A stretch of DNA of 64,000 nucleotides from Phaeobacter sp. 22II1-1F12B (GCF_002210165.1 NZ_AQQP01000008.1:1-64000); one strand, 5' to 3'. Positions 17,536 to 26,688 are shown, counted from the stretch's first letter. The notes: generated from the letters alone by a model not told the origin. Made by a program: numbers and translations.

Positions 17536-18237
17536 ATGAGCAGCATCGAAGACCCAGTCCTGATCGTGGATGACGACCCTGAAATCACCTCGGCCCTGTC
17601 GAGAGGGCTGGCCCTGCACGGCCTGCGCAGCGTCAGCGAAAACCGCGTGGATACCGCGCTGGAACGCTTTGCCGACACGGCGATCAGCGCCGCGATCATC
17701 GACGTCATGATCGGCTCAGACAGCGGTATCGACCTTGTGCGCAATGTCCGGAACGCAGGGCACAGGACCCCGATCCTGATGCTGAGCGCCCTTTCCGAAG
17801 TCGAGGACCGCGCCCGCGGGCTTGAAGCCGGGGCAGATGACTACGTGGTCAAACCATTTTCCTTCGACGAACTTGTCGCCCGTCTCAAGGTCCAGCAACG
17901 CCGCGCCCGCCCGGACAAACCGCGCGCGACACTGGATATGGCAAGCTGGATCCTCTCATCCGACCACCGGCGCGTCGACCTCACCGAACGCGAAGTCAAC
18001 CTGCTGGCGCTGCTGTCGCGCCACGCGGGCAAACCCCTGTCGCGGGAAACGGTTTTCGAACAGCTATGGGCCAGTCAGGGCGCAAGCTCGGAAAACGTGG
18101 TCGATGTCTATGTCGGCTACCTGCGTCGCAAGCTGGACCCGGCGCAGGAGTTCGGATTCGAGATCAAGACAATCCGGAATCAGGGCTTTATGCTCGACGG
18201 CACGGCTCCGAAAATCTCACAACATACTGAACAATAG
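17536..18237 (+). CDS. OmpR-family response regulator next to pqq genes
   Basis: A 233-residue regulator with an intact receiver (acidic trio in LIVDDDPE, acceptor Asp in AAIIDVMIGSDSG, Lys in VVKPFSFDEL) and a winged-helix domain (VDLTEREVNLLALL, VVDVYVGYLRRKL, IKTIRNQGFML). It follows the kinase gene by 10 bases. It is probably phosphorylated by the kinase and may act on pqqA, whose start lies 105 bases downstream. Unlike the two OmpR-type proteins in the flagellar region, all phosphorylation residues are present. Confidence 0.9.
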   Translation: MSSIEDPVLIVDDDPEITSALSRGLALHGLRSVSENRVDTALERFADTAISAAIIDVMIGSDSGIDLVRNVRNAGHRTPILMLSALSEVEDRARGLEAGADDYVVKPFSFDELVARLKVQQRRARPDKPRATLDMASWILSSDHRRVDLTEREVNLLALLSRHAGKPLSRETVFEQLWASQGASSENVVDVYVGYLRRKLDPAQEFGFEIKTIRNQGFMLDGTAPKISQHTEQ

Positions 18238-18267
18238 TAACATTTATTTTTTCTTAGAACATTCCCT

Positions 18268-18296
18268 TTGACGAAACGGGCAGGCAAGCCACATGA
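18268..18296 (+). promoter_or_regulatory. Candidate pqqA promoter
   Basis: TTGACG (18268-18273) followed after 17 bases by ACATGA (18291-18296), about 47 bases before the pqqA start. The -35 box is good, the -10 box poor, which would fit a promoter needing an activator such as the adjacent OmpR-type regulator. An AT-rich stretch (18241-18255) lies just upstream. Confidence 0.3.
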
Positions 18297-18342
18297 TGAC
18301 CAAGACATCCTACATGTCACTTCACTCAAGAGGAGATGAACA

Positions 18343-18438
18343 ATGGCCTGGAACAAACCGATCATCCGCGAAATCGAATGCGGTATGGAAATCAACATGT
18401 ACGGACCCGACGCGGACGACGACGGCGTACTGTTCTAA
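18343..18438 (+). CDS. pqqA: PQQ precursor peptide PqqA
   Basis: A 31-residue peptide, the ribosomal precursor whose Glu and Tyr are cross-linked to form pyrroloquinoline quinone. The reading begins MAWNKPIIREIECGMEI and continues NMYGPD; the conserved Glu16 and Tyr20 keep the ExxxY spacing. The acidic tail (DADDDGVLF) is longer than in enteric PqqA but usual in alphaproteobacteria. AGAGGAG lies 7 bases before the ATG. A hairpin covering the pqqB start follows (18445-18474). Confidence 0.97.
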   Translation: MAWNKPIIREIECGMEINMYGPDADDDGVLF

Positions 18439-18444
18439 GACTGC

Positions 18445-18474
18445 CGCGCGGAGGGCCTGATGGAATTCCGCGCG
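18445..18474 (+). promoter_or_regulatory. pqqA-pqqB intercistronic hairpin enclosing the pqqB start
   Basis: A perfect 8-base inverted repeat, CGCGCGGA (18445-18452) and TCCGCGCG (18467-18474), encloses a 14-base loop that holds the rest of the ribosome site and the pqqB ATG at 18460. In RNA this could stabilise or end the short pqqA message and limit pqqB translation, fitting the need for many PqqA peptides per enzyme. Confidence 0.5.
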
Positions 18475-19356
18475 CGAATACTTGGGGCGGCCGCCGGAGG
18501 GGGGCTGCCGCAATGGAATTGCGGGTGCAATAATTGCAATCTGGCCCGCGCTGGAAAGATCCCTTCGCAAACGCAGTCCTCGGTCGCTTTTACCGGCAAC
18601 GGAAAGGACTGGGCTATTCTGAACGCATCACCTGATATCCGGCAGCAGTTCGCAGATTGTCCCGATCTGCACCCAACGGGATTGCGGAACCTCCCCCTGC
18701 ATTCCGTACTGGTCACTAATGGTGACATAGACCACGTCGCCGGATTGCTGACGCTGCGCGAGATGCAGCCTTTCAAGATATTCGCCACCAAGGGCATCCA
18801 TAACGTGCTTAAAGAGAACCCGGTGTTCTCCGCGTTGAATGCCTCTGTTGTCCGGCGGGAAACCGTCAGCCTCGATACGCCCGTTGAAATCGCGCCGGGA
18901 CTGAGCGCCGAGCTGTTTGCCGTGCCCGGCAAGGTGCCGCTCTATCTCGAAGGCGATGAGGTCGAGACCGATATGATGGGCGAACAGACCGTTGGCGTGC
19001 ATCTGCGCGCCGGAGACAAGGACGCCTTCTATATTCCGGGCTGCGCCCGCATGAACGACGACCTGCGCGAACGGCTTGCCGGTGCGGCGCTGGTAATGTT
19101 CGACGGAACACTCTGGGCTGATGATGAGATGGTACGCGCCGGGCTGGGCCAAAAAACCGGCAAGCGCATGGGCCATATGTCGATGTCCGGGCCTGATGGC
19201 AGCATCGCAGCCTTCGACGGGCTGAACGTCGGCAAACGCATATTCGTCCATATGAACAACACGAACCCGGTGCTGCGCCCCGACTCGGAGGAACGCGCCA
19301 AGGCCGAGGCCGCCGGATGGACCATAGGTCAGGATGGAATGGAGATCACGCCATGA
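18460..19356 (+). CDS. pqqB: PQQ biosynthesis protein PqqB
   Basis: A 298-residue metallo-beta-lactamase-fold enzyme, proposed to hydroxylate the cross-linked Glu-Tyr intermediate in PQQ synthesis. Family features: RARILGAAAGGGLPQWNC, a structural zinc cluster CGCNNC, and the modified metal motif NGDIDHVAGLLTLRE, in which the usual HxHxDH is altered as in other PqqB. GHMSMSG near residue 240 supplies further ligands. Length is normal. The ATG at 18460 lies in the loop of a hairpin; the stop overlaps pqqC by ATGA. Confidence 0.96.
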   Translation: MEFRARILGAAAGGGLPQWNCGCNNCNLARAGKIPSQTQSSVAFTGNGKDWAILNASPDIRQQFADCPDLHPTGLRNLPLHSVLVTNGDIDHVAGLLTLREMQPFKIFATKGIHNVLKENPVFSALNASVVRRETVSLDTPVEIAPGLSAELFAVPGKVPLYLEGDEVETDMMGEQTVGVHLRAGDKDAFYIPGCARMNDDLRERLAGAALVMFDGTLWADDEMVRAGLGQKTGKRMGHMSMSGPDGSIAAFDGLNVGKRIFVHMNNTNPVLRPDSEERAKAEAAGWTIGQDGMEITP

Positions 19357-20111
19357 CACAGGCACCCGCCTCACGTGGGGAATTTGAATCCCGGCTTCGC
19401 CAAATCGGGGCCGAGCGGTATCACGACAAGCACCCGTTCCACGACATGCTGCACGGCGGGAAATGCAATCCCGACCAGGTCCGCGCCTGGGTCATCAATC
19501 GCTATTACTACCAGCATTCCATCCCGATGAAGGACGCCGCCTTCATGTCCCGCGTCGAAGACCCGGACCTGCGCCGCATCTGGCGCAAGCGCATCGAAGA
19601 CCACGACGGGACCGATGAAAACGAAGGCGGTATTCGCCGCTGGCTGCGGCTGGCAAGCGCCGTGGGGCTTGACCCCGATTACGTCGCCTCGACCAAGGGT
19701 GTGCTGCCGGCCACCAAGTTCGCCGTCGATGCCTATGTGCGTTTCGTGCGCGACAAGACACTGCTCGAAGCGGTGGCAGCATCATTGACAGAACTCTTTG
19801 CACCAAAGATCCATGCCGACCGGATCGAGGGCCTTTTGAAGAACTACGACTTCGCCGATGACAGCAGCCTCAGCTACTTTCGAAACCGCCTGAAAGAAGC
19901 GCCGCAGGACGTGGCCTTTGGCCTGTCATGGGTGCTGGATCACGCGGATACGGCGGAAAAGCAGGATCAGGCCGCAGCGGCACTGATCTTCAAGACGGAT
20001 GTGCTCTGGTCGCAGCTTGATGCGCTTTACGGGGCCTATGTCGAACCGGGACGGATACCGCCGGGCGCATGGGTGCCGGGCGAAGGCATGGCACTGGCGC
20101 GGGCCTCATGA
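19353..20111 (+). CDS. pqqC: Pyrroloquinoline quinone synthase PqqC
   Basis: A 252-residue haem-oxygenase-fold enzyme performing the final eight-electron oxidation and ring closure to PQQ with O2 and no bound cofactor. Typical segments are RYHDKHPFHDMLHGG, QVRAWVINRYYYQ, IPMKDAAFMSR, RIEDHDGTDENEGGIRRWL in two blocks and FFxxxI-like LTELFAPKIHADRI. The start at 19353 overlaps the pqqB stop; a start further upstream would extend into pqqB and is rejected. The pqqD start overlaps its stop. Confidence 0.96.
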   Translation: MTQAPASRGEFESRLRQIGAERYHDKHPFHDMLHGGKCNPDQVRAWVINRYYYQHSIPMKDAAFMSRVEDPDLRRIWRKRIEDHDGTDENEGGIRRWLRLASAVGLDPDYVASTKGVLPATKFAVDAYVRFVRDKTLLEAVAASLTELFAPKIHADRIEGLLKNYDFADDSSLSYFRNRLKEAPQDVAFGLSWVLDHADTAEKQDQAAAALIFKTDVLWSQLDALYGAYVEPGRIPPGAWVPGEGMALARAS

Positions 20112-20386
20112 TCGCAAAAGAAGATATACCTTTTCTGCCGCGCGGTGTACGTCTGCATTTCGACAAGGTGCGCGACCAATGGGTCCTGCTGGCCCCCGAA
20201 CGCGCGGTGACGCTGGATCAGGTCGGTCAGGCGATCCTGTCGGAACTCGACGGCATCAGATCCTTCGGCACGATCACCGAAGATCTCGCCAGCCGCTACA
20301 ACGCGCCCGCCGAGGAAATCGCCAAGGATACCGGCGGCTTTCTTGGCGCGCTGCTTGACCGCCGTTTTCTGGAGCTGCGCCAATGA
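20108..20386 (+). CDS. pqqD: PqqA peptide chaperone PqqD
   Basis: A 92-residue RiPP recognition-element protein that binds PqqA and presents it to PqqE. Typical PqqD features: PFLPRGVRLHFDKVRDQWVLL over two blocks, ERAVTLDQVGQAIL and the closing LLDRRFLELR. The start at 20108 is set by the ATGA overlap with pqqC, and its own stop overlaps the pqqE start. Separate pqqD and pqqE, rather than a fusion as in some methylotrophs. Confidence 0.95.
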   Translation: MIAKEDIPFLPRGVRLHFDKVRDQWVLLAPERAVTLDQVGQAILSELDGIRSFGTITEDLASRYNAPAEEIAKDTGGFLGALLDRRFLELRQ

Positions 20387-21492
20387 ACGCCCGTCCACCC
20401 ATTGCCATGCTGGCAGAGTTGACCCATCGCTGCCCGCTCTCCTGCCCCTATTGCTCGAACCCGATAGAACTGGCCCGGATCGACAGCGAGCTGGATACCG
20501 AAACGTGGAAGCGCGTGTTTCGCGAAGCAGCCGAGATCGGCGTCCTGCAACTCCATCTCTCGGGCGGCGAACCGGCCAGCCGCCGCGACCTGACCGAGCT
20601 TGTCGCGGCTGCGCGCGAAGCAGGGCTTTACACCAACCTCATCACTTCGGGCATCGGCCTGACCGAACGCCGCCTGCGCGAGCTGGACGAGGCCGGGCTG
20701 GATCACATCCAGCTTTCGCTACAGGGCACTGATGCGGCGATGGCCGACGAAATCGGCGGCTATCGCGGCGGGTTTGACCGCAAGATGCAGGTGGCGGGCT
20801 GGATCAAGGACATCGGCTTTCCCCTGACCTTGAACGCGGTCATGCACCGCCGCAACCTGCACCAACTGCCCCGCTCGATAGAGCTCGCAGTCGAAATGGG
20901 TGCCCGCCGGATCGAAGTCGCCACCGTGCAATTCCACGGCTGGGCGCTGAAAAACCGCGACACGCTGATGCCGACGATGGAACAAGCGCGGGAAACCGAC
21001 GCCATCGTGACCGAGGCCCGCAAGCGGCTGAAAGGCGTGCTGGTGATCGACTACGTGCCCGCCGATTACCACTCGGACTATCCCAAACGCTGCATGGGCG
21101 GATGGGCGACCACAGGGCTGAACGTGACCCCGGACGGAGAGGTCCTTCCCTGTCACGCGGCCCAGACGATCCCGCATCTGCAATTCGACAATGTGCGTGA
21201 CAATCACCTGCGCGACATCTGGTACGACGGATCGGCGTTCAACGCCTATCGCGGCACCGACTGGATGCAGGAACCCTGCCAAAGCTGCGACCGCAAGCTG
21301 AAGGATTTCGGCGGCTGCCGCTGTCAGGCGATGGCCATTGTCGGGGATGCGGCGGCAACCGATCCGGTCTGCATCAAGTCACCGCATCACGGGGCGCTAC
21401 AGGTACAGGCCGACGCCCATGCCCATAGCGACCGGAAAGATCTGGTGCACCGCACGGCACCGGGAAAACCAATCCCGGAACCGGCGGAATAG
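20383..21492 (+). CDS. pqqE: PqqA peptide cyclase PqqE (radical SAM, SPASM)
   Basis: A 369-residue radical SAM enzyme forming the Glu-Tyr carbon-carbon bond in PqqA. The SAM cluster motif is HRCPLSCPYCSNP (CxxxCxxC), followed by HLSGGEP. The C-terminal SPASM cysteines are visible (KRCMGGW, EVLPCHAAQ, PCQSCDRKLKDFGGCRCQA). Length is normal. It is the last gene of the pqqABCDE operon and converges with soxG, 7 bases away. No pqqF protease gene is seen; a peptidase elsewhere must trim PqqA. Confidence 0.97.
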   Translation: MNARPPIAMLAELTHRCPLSCPYCSNPIELARIDSELDTETWKRVFREAAEIGVLQLHLSGGEPASRRDLTELVAAAREAGLYTNLITSGIGLTERRLRELDEAGLDHIQLSLQGTDAAMADEIGGYRGGFDRKMQVAGWIKDIGFPLTLNAVMHRRNLHQLPRSIELAVEMGARRIEVATVQFHGWALKNRDTLMPTMEQARETDAIVTEARKRLKGVLVIDYVPADYHSDYPKRCMGGWATTGLNVTPDGEVLPCHAAQTIPHLQFDNVRDNHLRDIWYDGSAFNAYRGTDWMQEPCQSCDRKLKDFGGCRCQAMAIVGDAAATDPVCIKSPHHGALQVQADAHAHSDRKDLVHRTAPGKPIPEPAE

Positions 21493-21499
21493 GGTCGGA

Positions 21500-22057
21500 T
21501 CAGGCGGCTTCGGCCGCCAGTTCACGGCACCCGGTATCCAGCAGCGCGAAAAGATGCGGCGCAAAGCTGTTCCAGACATCCATGCGGAAACTGCTCTCGC
21601 CGTCACGCCAGATCAGCACGGTCGCGCCATCGAACACGGTCCGGCGACCGGTGCCAACCTCGATGGTGGCGATGTCGCGTGGACAGCCCAGCGTGAGCAG
21701 TTCGGCCGCCCGGACCCCTTCGATCACAAAAGTGGCCTCGCGCGCCGAGATATCGACAAGCGCATGCGGCAGCTCGGCATAGACCTTGGCGCAAGCCTCC
21801 TCGATCCCCGCCACGGCGCCGGTTTCGGTTTCCAGCTTCCATTCGTCAGGGCCAAGGCAGATCGCCTCGAGATTGCCTGCCGACACCCGCTGCCCGATCT
21901 TTTCCGGCAGGGTCAGGCCAAGCGCCGCGTTCAGCGGTGCAAGATCGCCACGGGCCCGCAGGGAAAGCCGCCCGCAGGGCGACGCCACGCGCACCTGCGC
22001 CGCCGAGGTTTCAACCAGCGCGAAGGGATCGAAAGAAGAAATTGGAGCGTTCATCAT
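21500..22057 (-). CDS. soxG: Sarcosine oxidase gamma subunit
   Basis: The 185-residue small subunit of heterotetrameric sarcosine oxidase, related to the folate-binding GcvT-like fold. It starts PISSFDPFALVE and contains PDEWKLETE, LPHALVDISARE and TVLIWRDGESSFRMDVWNS in two blocks, all usual for SoxG. It is the last gene of soxBDAG and follows soxA by 10 bases. Its last codons form a GGCGGC/GCCGCC hairpin with the pqqE-soxG junction. Confidence 0.93.
   Translation of the reverse strand: MMNAPISSFDPFALVETSAAQVRVASPCGRLSLRARGDLAPLNAALGLTLPEKIGQRVSAGNLEAICLGPDEWKLETETGAVAGIEEACAKVYAELPHALVDISAREATFVIEGVRAAELLTLGCPRDIATIEVGTGRRTVFDGATVLIWRDGESSFRMDVWNSFAPHLFALLDTGCRELAAEAA
21503..21518. terminator. 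Hairpin at the convergent pqqE/soxG junction
   Basis: GGCGGC (21503-21508), TTCG loop, GCCGCC (21513-21518): a perfect six-pair stem with a stable UUCG-type loop on the plus strand and CGAA on the minus strand. It overlaps the soxG stop region. There is no clear U-tract on either side, so it may act as a stabilising or weak bidirectional terminator hairpin. Confidence 0.35.
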
Positions 22058-22067
22058 CGCCTCCGTT

Positions 22068-25058
22068 TCAGATTTTCAGACGGGCGTTTTCAGGATCGAC
22101 AAAGATCGTCGAGGTGATCTTGGCCGCGATGGTCCGGTCAGGCATCGGGATATAGACGGTGTCGCCCATCCGGTTCTGCCCTCCCTGAACCAGCGCCAGC
22201 GCAATCGGCTGGCCGACCTCTTCGGACTCGTAGGAAGAGGTGACATGACCAACCATCGTCATCGGGATCTGCTGTTTCGGGTCGAACACGATCTGCGCGC
22301 CCTCTTCCAGCTTCGATCCGTCTTCGGTCAGCAGGCCCACGAACTGCTTGCGGCCTTCGGCGACAAGGTCGGGACGGGCCAGACCGCGCATGCCGACAAA
22401 GTCCGGCTTTTTCTTGCCCACAGCCCAGCCCATGCCGCAGTCATAGGGCGTGACGGTCCCGTCAGTGTCCTGACCGACGATGATATAGCCTTTCTCAGCC
22501 CGCAGAACGTGCATGGTTTCCGTACCATAGACGGTGATATCGTATTGCTGGCCCGCTTCCCAGAGAGTCTCCCACAGCTTGCGGCCCATCGGGGCAGGCA
22601 CGTTGACCTCGAACCCGATCTCGCCGGTAAAGCTGACCCGGAACAGACGTGCGGGCATACCTGCCACGGTGCATTCCACGCAGGACATATGCGGAAAGGC
22701 CTCTTCGGTCAGAGTCACGCCCTCGACAAAGGGTTGCAACAGCTTGGCCGCATTGGGACCGTTCAGCGCGATGGTCGACCACTGCTCGGTCGTCGAGGTC
22801 AGCCAGACGTTGAGATCGGGCCATTCGGTCTGAAGGTAATCCTCCATCATGTTCAGAACCCGCGCCGCGCCACCCGTGGTGGTGGTCACGTGGAAACGGT
22901 CCTCGGTCATGCGACCGATCACCCCGTCGTCGCGGATATAGCCGTCATCGCCCAGCAGCAGGCCATAGCGACAGCGCCCCGGCGCCAGCTTGGTCCACGG
23001 GTTCGTGTACATGCGGTTCATGAACTCAACCGCATCGGGCCCGACAACCTCGATCTTGCCAAGGGTCGAGGCATCGAAGATGCCGACGCTGGACCGGGTG
23101 GCCTTGCATTCGCGACGTACGGCGGCGTCCATGTCCTCGCCCGGCTTGGGGAAGTACCATGCCCGGCGCCACTGGCCTACGGGTTCGAACACCGCGCCGT
23201 TTTCCTCAGCCCAGGCATCAATCTGGGTCTTCCGCGTCAGTTCGAAATGCGCCCCGCGATGATATCCCGCGAACGCCCCGAAGGAAGTCGGCGTGTAAGG
23301 CGGGCGGAAGGTCGTAAGTCCGACCTGCGGCTGTTTCTTGCCAAGCGCATCCGAGGCGATGTTGAGCCCGTTGATATTGGACATCTTGCCCTGATCGGTG
23401 GCCATACCGTTTGTCGTATAGCGCTTCACATGCTCGATCGAACGCATACCCTCGCGCACTGCCAGTCGGAGATCCTTGGCCGTCACATCGTTCTGGTAAT
23501 CGACGAAAGCTTTCGCCTTGCCCGGGCTGCGATCCGTCGGCAGTTCCTTGTGCGAAACGCCGGTGCCGGTGCGGTCGTCTTCCACCGCATAAGCCACCGC
23601 ATTGCCGGCGACGCCAAGCGCGTCGGCCACGGCGCGGCCCTTTTCGGCCCCGTCCGTCAACGCCGCCTCGATCCCCCAGAGACCCCGGCTCGCCCCCGCG
23701 ATCACGCAGTCTTCGGGCGTGACATCGGGCAGGAAGGTCGTGCGGTCATCGTCCCATGCCAGCTTGCCCTTGGTATGCGAGAACAGGTGCAGCGACGGCG
23801 TCCAGCCGCCGGACATGAGTACAGCGTCGCAGGCGATCTTTTCCCCTGCCCCGACCGTATTGCCGCTGACCGGGTTCACCCGGATCGAGCTCACCCGCAA
23901 ACGCCCCGAGGTGGCCGAAGCCGTGTGCGACAGTTTTACCGGGATGCCCAGTGATTTTGCCTCGCTGACCAGTTCCTCACGCACGCTGCCGCGCGTATCG
24001 ACAATGGCCTGAACCTTGGCTCCGGCGCGGTGCAGATCGAATGCCGCATACCACGCGGAATCATGGCAGGTGAGAACGACAGGACGCTTGCCGACCAAAA
24101 CACCATAGCGGTTGAGGTAGGTCTGCGCCGATCCGGCCAGCATGACGCCGGGACGGTCATTGCCGTGGAACACCAGCGGCTTTTCCAGCGCGCCCTGCGC
24201 CAGCACGACCTGCCGCGCCCGCACGCGCCACAGGCGTTCGCGCGGAGTGTCGGCGGGCAGTTCCGCCAAGTGATCGGTCAGCTTTTCGCACAGTCCAATC
24301 ATGTTCTGGTGGTAATAGCCAATCGCGGTGGTGCGCGTCATGATCCGCACGCCCATTTCGCGCAGCGCGGCCAGTTCAGACGCCAGCCAGTCCCACGCAG
24401 GTTTGCCATCGATCCGCGCCTGCGGTTCGGACAAAAGCGTGCCACCGGCCTCGGCGTTTTCATCGACGAGAACAACGCTGACGCCTTTGGCCGCCGCTGC
24501 CCGTGCCGCCGCAAGACCCGAAGGACCAGCGCCAACGATCAGCACGTCGCAATGCAAATTGCGCGAGGCGTAGGTATCGGGATCTTCCTCGGTCGGGCTG
24601 ACGCCCAGACCCGCAGCCGCACGGATGAAGGGTTCGTACACCTTATCCCAAAAGCTCTTGGGCCACATGAAGGTCTTGTAATAGAACCCGGCCGAAAAGA
24701 GCATATAGGCCGCGTCATTCACCGCGCCGACATCGAATTTCAGGCTCGGGTACTTGTTCTGCGAGCTGGTTTCGAGACCGTTCCAGATTTCCTGCACCGT
24801 CGCGCGGGTGTTCGGTTCGAACCGCCCTGCCCCACGGCGGGTGCCGATCAGCGCATTGGGTTCTTCGGACCCGGCGGCGACCGCCCCACGGGGACGGTGA
24901 TATTTGAACGACCGGCCCATCAGGTGAACGCCATTGGCCAGCAGAGCAGAGGCCACCGTATCGCCCTTGAAACCGCGATAGGTTGCGCCGTCAAAGGTAA
25001 AGCTCACAGGCTGGGCGGTATCGATACGGCCCCGGCCGGAAACGCGGTATTCGCTCAT
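22068..25058 (-). CDS. soxA: Sarcosine oxidase alpha subunit
   Basis: The 996-residue large subunit of tetrameric sarcosine oxidase. The N-terminal Fer2-like region has the GFKGDTVASALLANG segment; the NAD-binding Rossmann domain has DVLIVGAGPSGLAAARAAA; the C-terminal half is a GcvT-like folate domain (EVVGPDAVEFMNRMYTN, FTGEIGFEVNVP, LRAEKGYIIVGQDTDGTVTP across blocks). With tetrahydrofolate it yields 5,10-methylene-THF from sarcosine, otherwise formaldehyde, plus glycine and H2O2. It overlaps soxD by 4 bases. Length is normal for the family. Confidence 0.97.
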   Translation of the reverse strand: MSEYRVSGRGRIDTAQPVSFTFDGATYRGFKGDTVASALLANGVHLMGRSFKYHRPRGAVAAGSEEPNALIGTRRGAGRFEPNTRATVQEIWNGLETSSQNKYPSLKFDVGAVNDAAYMLFSAGFYYKTFMWPKSFWDKVYEPFIRAAAGLGVSPTEEDPDTYASRNLHCDVLIVGAGPSGLAAARAAAAKGVSVVLVDENAEAGGTLLSEPQARIDGKPAWDWLASELAALREMGVRIMTRTTAIGYYHQNMIGLCEKLTDHLAELPADTPRERLWRVRARQVVLAQGALEKPLVFHGNDRPGVMLAGSAQTYLNRYGVLVGKRPVVLTCHDSAWYAAFDLHRAGAKVQAIVDTRGSVREELVSEAKSLGIPVKLSHTASATSGRLRVSSIRVNPVSGNTVGAGEKIACDAVLMSGGWTPSLHLFSHTKGKLAWDDDRTTFLPDVTPEDCVIAGASRGLWGIEAALTDGAEKGRAVADALGVAGNAVAYAVEDDRTGTGVSHKELPTDRSPGKAKAFVDYQNDVTAKDLRLAVREGMRSIEHVKRYTTNGMATDQGKMSNINGLNIASDALGKKQPQVGLTTFRPPYTPTSFGAFAGYHRGAHFELTRKTQIDAWAEENGAVFEPVGQWRRAWYFPKPGEDMDAAVRRECKATRSSVGIFDASTLGKIEVVGPDAVEFMNRMYTNPWTKLAPGRCRYGLLLGDDGYIRDDGVIGRMTEDRFHVTTTTGGAARVLNMMEDYLQTEWPDLNVWLTSTTEQWSTIALNGPNAAKLLQPFVEGVTLTEEAFPHMSCVECTVAGMPARLFRVSFTGEIGFEVNVPAPMGRKLWETLWEAGQQYDITVYGTETMHVLRAEKGYIIVGQDTDGTVTPYDCGMGWAVGKKKPDFVGMRGLARPDLVAEGRKQFVGLLTEDGSKLEEGAQIVFDPKQQIPMTMVGHVTSSYESEEVGQPIALALVQGGQNRMGDTVYIPMPDRTIAAKITSTIFVDPENARLKI

Positions 25059-25357
25059 TTCACCTCTCCCGTCAGAGTCTCGAGGTCCGGACGCGGCGCG
25101 CCCGCCTTGTAGGTGGTCAGGAACCGGTCGCTGACCGTATCACGGACAGCGTTGAAGAACCGTCCGCAGCCATGCAGATGGCGCCAGCGTTCGTAATGCG
25201 GCCCCTTCACGTTCGAACGGATGAACAGGAAGCTTTCCCACTCTTCGTCAGTCTGCGCCGAGGGGTTCTCGGGGCGGATGATATGGGCCTGACCGGCATG
25301 GGCAAATTCGGCCTCGGGGAGGGTTTCTTCGCAATAGGGGCAATGGATCAGCAGCAT
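25055..25357 (-). CDS. soxD: Sarcosine oxidase delta subunit
   Basis: The 100-residue zinc-binding delta subunit. The N-terminal LLIHCPYCEETLPEAEF supplies two Cys, and RWRHLHGCGRFFNAVRD supplies His and Cys. QTDEEWESFLFIRSN is a family signature. It overlaps soxA by ATGA and follows soxB by 12 bases, giving the standard order B-D-A-G. It holds zinc but no flavin and stabilises the complex. Confidence 0.95.
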   Translation of the reverse strand: MLLIHCPYCEETLPEAEFAHAGQAHIIRPENPSAQTDEEWESFLFIRSNVKGPHYERWRHLHGCGRFFNAVRDTVSDRFLTTYKAGAPRPDLETLTGEVK

Positions 25358-25369
25358 GGTCGGTAATCC

Positions 25370-26623
25370 TCAGTGCGCAACGGCGGCAGCGGCGGCTTCG
25401 TCAATCAGACGGCCGGTACGGAAACGCTCAAGCGTGAAGGGCGCGTTGATCGGGTGCGGTTCGTCCTTGGCGATGGTCCAGGCAAAAGTATGGGCCGCAC
25501 CGGGCGTGGCCTTGAACCCGCCGGTGCCCCAGCCGCAGTTGACGTAAAGGTTCTGCACCGGTGTCTTGCCAAGGATGGCAGACCGGTCAGGTGTCACATC
25601 GACAATACCGCCCCATTTGCGCAGCATGCGCATGCGGTTGAAAATCGGGAAGATTTCCGTGATTGCCGCAACCGTGTGCTCGATCAGGGGAAGCCCGCCG
25701 CGCTGCGAATAGCTCGTATATTGATCGGTGCCGGAGCCGATCACCAGCTCGCCCTTGTCGGACTGGCTGATATAGGCATGGACCGCGTTCGACATCACGA
25801 CGCAGGGAAAGATCGGCTTGACCGGCTCGGACACCAGCGCCTGCAACGGATAGCTTTCCAGCGGCAGACGCACGCCCGCGCTGTCCATCACGACCGAGGT
25901 ATGCCCTGCTGCCGAGACGGCCACCTTCTTGGCCTTGATGAAACCCTTCTCGGTATCGACACCGGCGACCGATCCGTCGACATTCCGGCGGATCGCCGTC
26001 ACGGCACAGTTCTGGATGATATCGACGCCACGCGCGGCGGCCCCACGGGCATAGCCCCATGCAACCGCATCGTGACGCGCGGTTCCTGCCCGTTCCTGCA
26101 AGGCGCCGCCCATCACCGGGTAACGCGCATTCTGCGACAGGTTCAGCGGCGGGCAGTATTCCTTGCATTCCTCCGGAGTCAGCCAGCGGTTATCGACACC
26201 GTTCAACCGGTTGGCATGGATATGCCGCTTAAAGCTTTGAACATCGTGGACGTTATGCGCCAGCATCAGCACGCCACGGTTCGAGTACATGACGTTGTAA
26301 TTCAGCTCCTGGCTCAGGTCCTGCCAGAGATCGACCGCGTGATCGAACAGCCGCGCGCTCTCGTCATAGAGATAGTTCGACCGGATGATCGTCGTGTTCC
26401 GACCGGTGTTGCCGCCCCCAAGCCAGCCCTTGTCGATCACGGCGATATTGGTGATGCCGTGCTGAGTCGCCAGGTAATAGGCCGCACCCAGACCATGCCC
26501 GCCTGCCCCGACGATGATCACGTCATATTCATTCTTGGGCTGGCTGTCGGGCCATTGCTCGGTCCATTTCTTGTGACCGGACATGGCATGTCGCAACAGA
26601 TTGAGAGCATTGAAACGTGTCAT
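25370..26623 (-). CDS. soxB: Sarcosine oxidase beta subunit
   Basis: The 417-residue flavoprotein subunit carrying covalent FMN and non-covalent FAD at the site of sarcosine oxidation. The FAD motif is [19 protein letters not shown], followed by [18 protein letters not shown] in two blocks. The C-terminal [14 protein letters not shown] and [15 protein letters not shown] are typical. It is the first gene of soxBDAG. The divergent GlxA-type regulator begins about 100 bases upstream. Confidence 0.97.
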   Translation of the reverse strand: MTRFNALNLLRHAMSGHKKWTEQWPDSQPKNEYDVIIVGAGGHGLGAAYYLATQHGITNIAVIDKGWLGGGNTGRNTTIIRSNYLYDESARLFDHAVDLWQDLSQELNYNVMYSNRGVLMLAHNVHDVQSFKRHIHANRLNGVDNRWLTPEECKEYCPPLNLSQNARYPVMGGALQERAGTARHDAVAWGYARGAAARGVDIIQNCAVTAIRRNVDGSVAGVDTEKGFIKAKKVAVSAAGHTSVVMDSAGVRLPLESYPLQALVSEPVKPIFPCVVMSNAVHAYISQSDKGELVIGSGTDQYTSYSQRGGLPLIEHTVAAITEIFPIFNRMRMLRKWGGIVDVTPDRSAILGKTPVQNLYVNCGWGTGGFKATPGAAHTFAWTIAKDEPHPINAPFTLERFRTGRLIDEAAAAAVAH

Positions 26624-26688
26624 CTGCGAGCCTGTTCTTGAGGGGGAAGACTGAAAGAGCCAGCTACCGTTTTATGACAATCCCGCAC

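Noticed and set aside
21786-23954. A 722-codon open frame on the plus strand
   Set aside because: It is antisense to soxA, which has clear FAD and folate domains. The translation is His/Arg/Gly-rich with no domain, as expected for a GC-rich shadow frame.
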